Assembly: GCA_900541585.1 (NCBI GenBank)
Contig: UQKD01000034.1
Coordinates: 1-20,288, forward strand
Reading direction: 5' to 3'
DNA length: 20,288 nucleotides
Source of the DNA: an uncultured Alistipes sp.
Lineage (GTDB): Bacteria > Bacteroidota > Bacteroidia > Bacteroidales > Rikenellaceae
Shown: positions 1-6,091 of the stretch, piece after piece
Position numbering within the stretch: the first letter of the stretch is position 1
Layout of the letters: every line of letters begins with the position of its first letter
Notes under the pieces: generated by a model
The model's input: the letters and a program-made list of their open reading frames with translations, nothing else
What the model was told of the DNA's origin: nothing
Databases searched by the model: none
Position numbers and translations under genes: made by a program

Positions 1-380
1 AGGTTGGTCTTGGTGTCCCAGACGACCTCGCCGATCAGTTCGGCGAACTTCGAGGCGTGCTCGGCCTCCTCCCAGGCGTAACGTTTGTAAGCCTCGGCGA
101 TCTCGGGATAACCCTCGCGGTCGGCCTGACGGCTCATCGCCAGATACATGCCCACCTCGGTGCACTCGCCCATGAAATGATTCTGGAGACCTTCCCAGAG
201 TTCCTTGCTGGCGCCCTTGCCGTCGCCGATCTTGTGTACCGTTACGAAATCCAGGTCGCCTTCAGCCTCAACGAGTTCTACGAACTTCTCCTTGCCTACC
301 TTGCACATCGGGCACTGGTCGGGTGCCTCGGGACCTTCGTGAATGTAACCGCATACGGTACAACGCCATTTCTTTGCCAT
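1..380 (-). CDS. Reverse rubrerythrin (N-terminal rubredoxin-like domain), 3' end outside window
   Basis: The first 126 codons are visible, starting from the ATG at 380-378 and leaving the window in frame. A rubredoxin-like iron site comes first: Cys7-x-x-Cys10 and Cys23-x-x-Cys26 (CPMC). A rubrerythrin four-helix region follows, with EEAEHA near residue 107 supplying an ExxH di-iron ligand motif and an earlier Glu in FMGECTE. Rubredoxin before the di-iron domain is the 'reverse' order seen in anaerobes, where such proteins act as NAD(P)H-dependent peroxidases with redox partners. It is cytoplasmic and protects against peroxide and oxygen. The remaining di-iron ligands would lie beyond base 1. 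The gene has its own probable promoter (426-433), so it is probably transcribed separately from the upstream lipoprotein gene. Identity is confident; electron donor and substrate are inferred from the family. Confidence 0.93.
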   Translation of the reverse strand, partial: MAKKWRCTVCGYIHEGPEAPDQCPMCKVGKEKFVELVEAEGDLDFVTVHKIGDGKGASKELWEGLQNHFMGECTEVGMYLAMSRQADREGYPEIAEAYKRYAWEEAEHASKFAELIGEVVWDTKTN

Positions 381-425
381 AATCTTCTACTGTTTAATGT
401 GTGTGATTGTATTCTGTTTGTGATA

Positions 426-433
426 CAAAGGTA
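426..433 (-). promoter_or_regulatory. Bacteroidota-type -7 box for the rubrerythrin gene
   Basis: On the minus strand this reads TACCTTTG, an exact match to the Bacteroidota -7 consensus TAnnTTTG. It lies 45 bases upstream of the ATG at 380. The -33 element is poor: the best candidate is TTTA at 456-459, with a 22-base spacer. The 381-502 gap otherwise holds no gene I can see. Confidence 0.55.
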
Positions 434-502
434 GCAAATCCGGGCGAAGTACGTATAAATTTCCGATTGTCTTTTCTGATGGCGGGATAGGCTGCGCTTA
501 TA

Positions 503-1441
503 TCAGCTGCGGCGATCTATTACCTCTTCGATTTGGGCTACGTCGGTCGAATCCTTCACCAGCACCCGCTTGCGGCTGTCGAGCAGATACAGGGCCGGAA
601 TGGCGTGGAGGTCGTAAAGGCTCTTTTCGCGGACGACACACCCCTTGTCGTAGGCATTGATCCACGACGCCGGAATGCGGTCGCGGTAGTCGCGCCACTC
701 TGTAAGGTCCTCGTCCGGGTAGAGCGCCAGCAACTTCAGCCGCCCCCGCTCGATCATCTCCGAAAGCATCGGCGACGAGGTGATCGCCTCGCGGATTTCA
801 CGGCACATCGCACAGCCGGGATTGTTGATGAACAGCAGCACGTATTCGGCTTTCAGCCCGTAGAGCGTCCCCGAGGCGCCCGAGGCCAGCGTGTAACGGA
901 AATCGTTGGCGGGCTGGCCCAGGCGGTTCTGCATGGCCATTTCGAGGTCGTACTGCGGGGCGATGCGCTCGTACTCGTCGTAGAAGGGGCTGGCGAGCTG
1001 CGCCCGGAGCACGGGGATGTAGAACTCGTCGTTGCGCAGCGGCGAGTTGGGATCGTGGAGCACCGTCTGGGCGAGCATCGCGAAATAGTCGAGCATCGGC
1101 TTCGACGACGAAGCCCGGCGCATCAGCGAATCCATCGGCGCGGAATCCGCCGGACGGTCGGAGAGCACCGCAATGTAGCGCGCAAAGGACTCGATCATCT
1201 GCACGGTGTCGGCTTCGGAGACGAAAAGCGTGTCGGTGAAGTCGAAGCGGTCCCAGTAGTGCCGGCGGAGATAGTCGCGCTGTTCGTCCGGAGAGAGTCC
1301 CGCAGGGGCGATGGCCGGAAGAAAAACCCGCGGACGGGGTGCCGAAGCCGCCGTCTCCTGCGAGGGAGCGCTCCGGCGACGGCCGCACGCGGCGACGCAC
1401 AGGGCCGCCAGAAGGATGATCAGGATACGTTGCATGGTCAT
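503..1441 (-). CDS. Lipoprotein with C-terminal thioredoxin-like domain (DUF5106-like)
   Basis: A 312-aa protein. I chose the ATG at 1441, or the one two codons later at 1435, because either puts a lipoprotein signal at the N-terminus: MQRIL, a hydrophobic run, then VAAC with lipid-acceptor Cys19. Longer upstream starts would read through the probable promoter. Residues 40-190 are helical with no motif I can name. The last ~115 residues look like a thioredoxin fold: a hydrophobic strand, then CAMC at 210-213, and a cis-proline-type AIPALYLLD at about 281-289. This resembles Bacteroidota DUF5106/thioredoxin-like lipoproteins, a family I recall only moderately well. A periplasmic or surface-anchored thiol-disulfide role is inferred. 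The gene is divergent from the gadC-like antiporter, with 131 bases between starts. Confidence 0.8.
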   Translation of the reverse strand: MTMQRILIILLAALCVAACGRRRSAPSQETAASAPRPRVFLPAIAPAGLSPDEQRDYLRRHYWDRFDFTDTLFVSEADTVQMIESFARYIAVLSDRPADSAPMDSLMRRASSSKPMLDYFAMLAQTVLHDPNSPLRNDEFYIPVLRAQLASPFYDEYERIAPQYDLEMAMQNRLGQPANDFRYTLASGASGTLYGLKAEYVLLFINNPGCAMCREIREAITSSPMLSEMIERGRLKLLALYPDEDLTEWRDYRDRIPASWINAYDKGCVVREKSLYDLHAIPALYLLDSRKRVLVKDSTDVAQIEEVIDRRS

Positions 1442-1457
1442 GGATATTATTTGTACG

Positions 1458-1465
1458 CAAAGATA
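1458..1465 (-). promoter_or_regulatory. -7 box for the thioredoxin-like lipoprotein gene
   Basis: The minus strand reads TATCTTTG, an exact TAnnTTTG match, 16 bases upstream of the ATG at 1441. I see no convincing -33 TTTG at the usual spacing. It sits in the divergent region shared with the antiporter gene, for which I could not find a matching -7 box. Confidence 0.5.
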
Positions 1466-1572
1466 GAAATTTCCGGCAACAATCGTGCACCCGAGGCCGT
1501 AAAGGAGGCTTCCCGGCGGTTTTGCACGGTAGTTGCAACACCCAACAGCGACAAAAACCAAATCAATTCATT

Positions 1573-3129
1573 ATGGATGTAAAGAAAACTACCACAAGCA
1601 CAGGTTTCAAATTGAGTGTCATGACACTGGCAATTATGAACGTGACTGCCGTAGTGAGTCTGCGCGGGCTGCCTGCCGAGGCGGTCTACGGACTTTCGTC
1701 GGCATTCTACTACCTGTTTGCAGCCATCGTGTTCCTGATCCCGACGGCGATGGTCGCCGCCGAGCTGGCCGCGATGTTCTCCGACAAGCAGGGCGGCGTA
1801 TTCCGCTGGGTCGGCGAAGCCTACGGCGCACGCACGGGATTCCTCGCGATCTGGCTGCAATGGATCGAGTCGACGATCTGGTACCCGACGGTGCTGACCT
1901 TCGGCGCCGTGTCGATCGCATTCATCGGCATGAACGACACGCATGACGCGGCGCTGGCCTCGAACAAGGTCTTCACGCTCTGCATGGTGCTGGCCATCTA
2001 CTGGATCGCCACGCTGATCGCCCTGAAAGGTCTGGGATGGGTCGGGAAAATCAGCAAATGGGGCGGTATGATCGGTACGATCATTCCCGCGGGCCTGCTG
2101 ATCGTGCTGGGCATCATCTACATTTCGACCGGCGGACACAACCACATGGACATGTCGCAGGGTTTCTTCCCCGACCTGTCGAAATTCAGCAACCTCGTGC
2201 TGGCAAGTAGTATCTTCCTGTTCTACGCGGGTATGGAGATGATGGGTATTCACGTCATGGACGTGAAGAACCCGTCGCGGAACTACCCCAAGGCCATCAT
2301 CATCGGTTCGCTGGTCACGGTGCTGATCTTCATCCTGGGAACCTTCTCGCTGGGCCTGATCATCCCCGCCAAGGACATCAGCCTCACGCAGTCGCTGTTA
2401 GTCGGATTCGACAACTACTTCCACTACCTCCACATTTCGTGGGCCGGCCCGATCATCGCCATCGCCCTGATGTTCGGCGTGCTGGCAGGCGTGCTGACCT
2501 GGGTGGCGGGTCCCTCGAAGGGTATCTTCGCCGTGGGCAAGGCCGGTTACCTGCCCCCGTTCTTCCAGAAGACCAACAAGAACGGCGTACAGAAGAACAT
2601 CCTGCTGATCCAGGGCTGCGTCGTGACACTGCTGGCGCTGCTGTTCGTCGTGATGCCCTCGGTGCAGTCGTTCTACCAGATCCTCTCGCAGCTGACCGTG
2701 CTGCTGTACCTGATCATGTACATGCTGATGTTCTCGGCCGCCATCGTCCTGCGCTACAAGATGAAAAACACGCCCCGTCCGTTCCGCCTGGGCAAAAAGA
2801 ACGGCCTGATGTGGTTCCTCGGATGCCTCGGATTCTGCGGCGCACTGCTGGCCTTCGTGCTGAGCTTCGTGCCGCCCAGCCAGATTTCGACCGGCAGCAA
2901 CACCGTCTGGTTTTCGGTGCTGATCATCGGCTGCGTGGTGGTCGTGGGCGCCCCGTTCGTCATCTACTCCATGCGAAAGCCGTCGTGGAAAGACCCCGAA
3001 GCCGCCGCCGACTTCGCTCCCTTCCACTGGGAAACGCAGGCCAAGGTCGCAGCGCCCGCCGCCGCTCCGGCAGCAGCAGCGCCGTCGCAGGGCCAGCCTT
3101 CCGCCAATAACAACCAATCAATGAAATAA
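1573..3129 (+). CDS. gadC: Glutamate/GABA antiporter-like amino-acid permease (GadC-like, APC superfamily)
   Basis: A 518-aa inner-membrane transporter with about 12 hydrophobic segments. It resembles GadC throughout: AAELA followed by GGVFRWVGEAYG (residues 62-85), a FFPDLSK segment, and a VAGPSKG motif matching the WIVGPSRG of E. coli GadC. The unwound first helix reads SLRGLPAEA rather than the enterobacterial version, so it belongs to the broader putative Glu/GABA antiporter group and its substrate is not certain. I chose the ATG at 1573; the in-frame TTG at 1522 would add 17 unlikely residues. The C-terminus ends in about 29 low-complexity Ala/Pro/Gln residues. The glutaminase gene starts 8 bases downstream, so an operon is clear. 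Together they fit glutamine uptake, deamidation and product export during acid stress. No glutamate decarboxylase gene is in the window. Confidence 0.85.
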   Translation: MDVKKTTTSTGFKLSVMTLAIMNVTAVVSLRGLPAEAVYGLSSAFYYLFAAIVFLIPTAMVAAELAAMFSDKQGGVFRWVGEAYGARTGFLAIWLQWIESTIWYPTVLTFGAVSIAFIGMNDTHDAALASNKVFTLCMVLAIYWIATLIALKGLGWVGKISKWGGMIGTIIPAGLLIVLGIIYISTGGHNHMDMSQGFFPDLSKFSNLVLASSIFLFYAGMEMMGIHVMDVKNPSRNYPKAIIIGSLVTVLIFILGTFSLGLIIPAKDISLTQSLLVGFDNYFHYLHISWAGPIIAIALMFGVLAGVLTWVAGPSKGIFAVGKAGYLPPFFQKTNKNGVQKNILLIQGCVVTLLALLFVVMPSVQSFYQILSQLTVLLYLIMYMLMFSAAIVLRYKMKNTPRPFRLGKKNGLMWFLGCLGFCGALLAFVLSFVPPSQISTGSNTVWFSVLIIGCVVVVGAPFVIYSMRKPSWKDPEAAADFAPFHWETQAKVAAPAAAPAAAAPSQGQPSANNNQSMK

Positions 3130-3137
3130 GCAACGAC

Positions 3138-4121
3138 ATGATCCAGAAAATCGACAAGAAAGCGGTTCAGGATGCCGTGCAGATGGCATACGACCGCTGT
3201 AAAAACGAAACCGGCGGCAAGAACGCCGACTATATCCCCTACCTGGCCGATGTGCCGTCGAACCTCTTCGGCATCGCGGCCTGCCTGCCCGACGGCGACA
3301 TGGTGGCCGTGGGCGACACAGACTACAGATTCGGCATCGAGTCGGTGTCGAAGGTTCCCACGGCGATCCTCGCCATGAACCAGTACAGCGGACAGGAGGT
3401 GCTCGACAAGATCGGCGCCGACGCCACGGGACTCCCCTTCAACTCGATCATGGCCATCCTGCTCGAAAAGGACCACCCCTCGACGCCGCTGGTGAACGCC
3501 GGAGCCATTTCGGCCTGTTCGATGGTCAAGCCCGTGGGCGACAGCGACGGCAAATGGAAAGCCATCGTCTCGTTCATCGCCGGACTCACGGGATCGGACG
3601 TCGAGGTGATCGACGAACTCTACAAATCGGAGACGGCGACCAACTTCAACAACAAGTCGATCGCGTGGCTGCTGAAGAACTACAACCGCATCTACGACGA
3701 TCCCGACATGGCGCTGGACATCTACACGCGCCAGTGCTCGATCGGCGTGACGGCCAAGCAGCTGGCAACGATGGCCGCGACGATCGCCAACAGCGGCGTG
3801 AACCCCGTGACCAGAAAGGCCGTGTTCAAACCCGAGCTGACGCCCAAGATCGCCTCGATGATGGCGACCGTGGGATTCTACGAGCACACGGGCGACTGGC
3901 TCTTCACGACGGGACTCCCGGCCAAGACGGGCGTGGGCGGCGGCATCATGGGCGTCGTGCCGGGCGTGATGGGTATTGCGGCGTTCGCGCCCCCGCTCGA
4001 CGAGGCCGGCAACTCGGTGAAGGCCCAGAAGGCGCTGGCGTTCATCGCCGGACACCTCAACCTCAACATCTTCGGCACGACGCGCTGCGTGATGGCCGAG
4101 AAAGAGGCCGTGAAGGCGTAA
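3138..4121 (+). CDS. glsA: Glutaminase A (serine-dependent, beta-lactamase-like fold)
   Basis: A 327-aa cytoplasmic enzyme, slightly longer than the ~310 aa usual for the family, that hydrolyses L-glutamine to L-glutamate and ammonia. The nucleophile motif SxxK is seen as Ser69-Val-Ser-Lys72 within FGIESVSKV. Other family features are the N-terminal YIPYLADVP, NAGAI near residue 118 and the Gly-rich KTGVGGGIMGVVPG near residue 265. It follows the antiporter gene by 8 bases and is co-transcribed. In E. coli the equivalent pair (YbaS with GadC) gives glutamine-dependent acid resistance, because the ammonia released takes up protons; the same role here is inferred from the pairing. The gene is followed by a GC palindrome and a strong terminator. 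Confidence 0.95.
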   Translation: MIQKIDKKAVQDAVQMAYDRCKNETGGKNADYIPYLADVPSNLFGIAACLPDGDMVAVGDTDYRFGIESVSKVPTAILAMNQYSGQEVLDKIGADATGLPFNSIMAILLEKDHPSTPLVNAGAISACSMVKPVGDSDGKWKAIVSFIAGLTGSDVEVIDELYKSETATNFNNKSIAWLLKNYNRIYDDPDMALDIYTRQCSIGVTAKQLATMAATIANSGVNPVTRKAVFKPELTPKIASMMATVGFYEHTGDWLFTTGLPAKTGVGGGIMGVVPGVMGIAAFAPPLDEAGNSVKAQKALAFIAGHLNLNIFGTTRCVMAEKEAVKA

Positions 4122-4123
4122 AA

Positions 4124-4137
4124 CTCCCCGCGGGGAG
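4124..4137. repeat. Perfect 14-bp GC palindrome after glsA
   Basis: CTCCCCGCGGGGAG is a perfect inverted repeat starting two bases after the glsA stop codon. It has no T-tract, so it is not a terminator by itself. It may be an mRNA 3'-end hairpin acting with the true terminator 12 bases downstream, or chance in GC-rich DNA. Confidence 0.4.
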
Positions 4138-4148
4138 ACCCGCCGGCG

Positions 4149-4185
4149 AAAAGGGGCGCATCCCGCAAGGAATGCGCCCCTTTTT
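4149..4185. terminator. Bidirectional intrinsic terminator between glsA and the beta-barrel gene
   Basis: GGGGCGCAT at 4153-4161 pairs perfectly with ATGCGCCCC at 4172-4180, with a 10-base loop. AAAA precedes the stem and TTTTT follows it, so it can terminate both the gadC-glsA transcript and the converging gene that ends at 4204. Confidence 0.88.
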
Positions 4186-4203
4186 CCGTGTCCGGAAGGC
4201 GTG

Positions 4204-4758
4204 TCAGAAGCGGTAGCGAGCACCTACCAGCAGACAGCCCGACGTACCGATACCGGCCTCGGCATAGGCTGCGATGCGTCCCCCGACTTCGACACCGACG
4301 GGCGACACCTGGAAGGCGAACTGGGTGGATTTACCGCTCTCGCTCCCGACCTCGGACTTGGAGAATGTGGCTCCCGCGCCGAGGCGCGAATAGAACGAAA
4401 CCACCTTGAGATTCATCCAGTTCCACTTCACGTTGGGCAGCAGCGACCAGTAGCGGTTCCGGATCTCCGAGCCGGCGCCCCTGATCTCCTGCGTGTTCGA
4501 GGAGTAGACGACCTGCGCGCCGAGGCGCAGGCTGCCGATCAGGCGGAAGCTGTAACCCACGGTGACGGCGCCCCACCCCTTGAGGTCGGTATTCGCATTC
4601 GTGAAAAGCCCGGTCAGCATATCGCTGTACGAGTCGATCCAGTCGGTGACGGGAGCGACGCCGTAGGACACCGAAACCTCGCTGCGGCGCGATCCCTGGG
4701 CAGCGGCGGGAACGGCCATCACGACAACGGCCGCCGCCATCAGCAATTTCTTGATCAT
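4204..4758 (-). CDS. Small outer-membrane beta-barrel protein
   Basis: A 184-aa protein with a clear Sec signal peptide: MIKK, a hydrophobic stretch, then AAAQ near residue 21. The mature part alternates short amphipathic strands rich in aromatic and small residues (for example GWGAVTVGYSFRL, YWSLLPNVKWNW, VSFYSRLGAGATF) and ends in GARYRF. A terminal Phe on a final strand is typical of proteins inserted by the BAM machinery. About eight strands fit the length, as in small OmpX/OmpW-like barrels, but the sequence does not fix a family or function. It stands alone, converging on glsA across a shared terminator, and has its own promoter upstream. Confidence 0.8.
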   Translation of the reverse strand: MIKKLLMAAAVVVMAVPAAAQGSRRSEVSVSYGVAPVTDWIDSYSDMLTGLFTNANTDLKGWGAVTVGYSFRLIGSLRLGAQVVYSSNTQEIRGAGSEIRNRYWSLLPNVKWNWMNLKVVSFYSRLGAGATFSKSEVGSESGKSTQFAFQVSPVGVEVGGRIAAYAEAGIGTSGCLLVGARYRF

Positions 4759-4787
4759 TTTTCGCTGTTTTTCAGGTTTTACGACTA

Positions 4788-4819
4788 CGAATATAGCAAA
4801 AATCCCGCAACGAAGCCAA
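4788..4819 (-). promoter_or_regulatory. Promoter for the beta-barrel gene
   Basis: On the minus strand TTGG (4816-4819) is followed after exactly 20 bases by TATATTCG (4788-4795). This is one mismatch from each Bacteroidota consensus element (TTTG and TAnnTTTG) at the expected spacing. It lies 30 bases upstream of the ATG at 4758 and is the best two-part promoter in the window. Confidence 0.55.
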
Positions 4820-4869
4820 TCCGTTCAACGGACAGCCGCACAACAGGCACGGAAAGGGGAAAATTCATC

Positions 4870-4885
4870 ACGAACAATCATTCGT
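4870..4885 (-). terminator. Weak hairpin over the stop codon of the WbsX-like gene
   Basis: ACGAA (4870-4874) and TTCGT (4881-4885) form a 5-bp stem whose loop contains the stop codon at 4878-4880. On the minus strand a short AT-rich GAATTTT follows. It is weak and could be chance, but no better terminator is visible before the next gene. Confidence 0.25.
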
Positions 4886-5957
4886 CCGCGATCTCCCGCC
4901 GGATGGCTTCGAGATACCCGCGTCCCCATTTCAGGTCCGGCTCGACATAATTTCCCTCGGCCCATTCGTTCCAGGATTTCAGCAGGATGACCCGGTGTTC
5001 GGGAGCCTTCCCCCGGACCATTTCCACCGCCTCCCGGAGGTGTTTCCCGAACAGTTCGGGCGTGGAATCCGTCACGATCCACCCCTCTCTGCCGCTGCGC
5101 GGCGTATGGTCCCAGTTCGGAATGACCGAGGGGAAGACGTTCTCCCGGGTGTCTTCGTCCCTGTCGAGAAAACAGGCGGCCATTCGCTCATACGGGTAAT
5201 TGAGCGGAATCTTCCGCCAACGGTCGAATTTTATCCGCTGCCGTTCGAAAAACGAATGCTTCACATTGAAATACCCGACCAGCCGCAACGGATTGACGGC
5301 GTCGACCCCCGTCGAGAAAACGGCCTCGATATTCGGAACCGGGGCGTTGTCGTGCCCGACGAAATAAATCCCCGGCAGGCCGTTCCTTTCGGCCAGTTCC
5401 CGCCACGTGGCGATGAAGACCTTCACCTCGGGATCCGCCAGCGGCTTGTAGATCATGAACAGCGGCTTGCCGTCCACCGTAATGTAACGATGGTCCCAGA
5501 AAGCGGGCAGCACGGCCCGGAAATGCGCCGTATAGTCTTCGACGCCTCCGTAAAGCTGTTCGATCAGCATGTTGCGGTTCGTGATCCCGTGGGCGAATCC
5601 CCGCCAGCTTTCGTTGGCCCAGGCCAGCGCGAACGGGAAATCGGGTTCGCCGCAGGCCAGCACCTCGTTGAAGGGGCGTTCGAGCAGCCGTTTGCCGTTA
5701 CCGAACCAGTAATGCCAGTAGACGAAGCCCTCGACACCGTATTCGCGGGCCATATCCGCCTGCGCCTGCCGCGTCTCGGCGACCCGCAGGTCGTAATACC
5801 CCAGATCGGCCGGGACACGGGGCTGATAGTGATTCCGGAAATACCGTTGCGCCTTACCCACGTTCGTCCATTCGGTAAAGCCCTTTCCCCACCACAGGTC
5901 GTTCTCCGGGATGGGGTGAAATTGAGGCAGATACAATGCCAGTAATCGTGCTTTCAT
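4878..5957 (-). CDS. WbsX-like / GH99-like glycan-active protein
   Basis: A 359-aa protein without signal peptide or membrane segment, so probably cytoplasmic. It matches the WbsX family (glycoside-hydrolase-99-like fold), usually found in O-antigen, capsule or rhamnan clusters. Hallmarks are the N-terminal LALYLPQFHPIPEND, WWGKGFTEWTNV at 22-33, the aromatic strand GFVYWHYWFGNGKRLL at 77-92, LAWANESW at 111-118 and WNEWAEGNYVEPD at 329-341. Conserved acidic residues (Glu29, Glu116, Glu331, Glu334) are candidates for the active site. The family is annotated as glycosyltransferase, but the fold suggests glycoside processing; the reaction is not established. No other polysaccharide gene is nearby, which is unusual. 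The 134-base upstream gap holds a nine-base G tract (minus strand) and a terminator. Confidence 0.85.
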   Translation of the reverse strand: MKARLLALYLPQFHPIPENDLWWGKGFTEWTNVGKAQRYFRNHYQPRVPADLGYYDLRVAETRQAQADMAREYGVEGFVYWHYWFGNGKRLLERPFNEVLACGEPDFPFALAWANESWRGFAHGITNRNMLIEQLYGGVEDYTAHFRAVLPAFWDHRYITVDGKPLFMIYKPLADPEVKVFIATWRELAERNGLPGIYFVGHDNAPVPNIEAVFSTGVDAVNPLRLVGYFNVKHSFFERQRIKFDRWRKIPLNYPYERMAACFLDRDEDTRENVFPSVIPNWDHTPRSGREGWIVTDSTPELFGKHLREAVEMVRGKAPEHRVILLKSWNEWAEGNYVEPDLKWGRGYLEAIRREIADE

Positions 5958-5999
5958 ACGCTATTCGACAATCGTTTCCGGATTCCGGAGCGGATTGCG

Positions 6000-6008
6000 C
6001 CCCCCCCC
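6000..6008. repeat. Nine-base C homopolymer (G9 on the minus strand)
   Basis: A run of nine C residues lies 43-51 bases upstream of the WbsX-like start codon (5957). It is the longest G/C homopolymer I noticed in the window and lies in a probable leader or promoter region. Confidence 0.6.
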
Positions 6009-6034
6009 GCACCGCAAGGCCGCGCCCCGTCAGG

Positions 6035-6074
6035 AAAAACGATGCGGAGGATTGTTCAGGATCCTCCGCATCGT
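6035..6074 (-). terminator. Intrinsic terminator of the etf-acyl-CoA dehydrogenase operon
   Basis: A perfect 14-bp stem: ACGATGCGGAGGAT (6039-6052) pairs with ATCCTCCGCATCGT (6061-6074) around an 8-base loop. On the minus strand it is followed by TTTTT (the stem's last T plus complement of 6035-6038), 18 bases after the acyl-CoA dehydrogenase stop at 6092. Confidence 0.92.
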
Positions 6075-6091
6075 ATCCGGTTTGAGTGTGT

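Noticed and set aside
491..515. GCTGCG direct repeat after the thioredoxin-like lipoprotein gene as a terminator
   Set aside because: The arms are direct, not inverted, and no T-tract follows on the minus strand.
1522..1572. Upstream TTG start for the antiporter gene, with AAAGGAGG at 1501-1508
   Set aside because: The extension adds a polar 17-residue leader absent from the family, and Bacteroidota rarely rely on Shine-Dalgarno pairing. The spacing from GGAGG to TTG is also long.
4811..6035. Possible horizontal acquisition of the WbsX-like gene
   Set aside because: Composition looks at most slightly different by eye, and there are no repeats, integrase or tRNA beside it; not enough to claim transfer.
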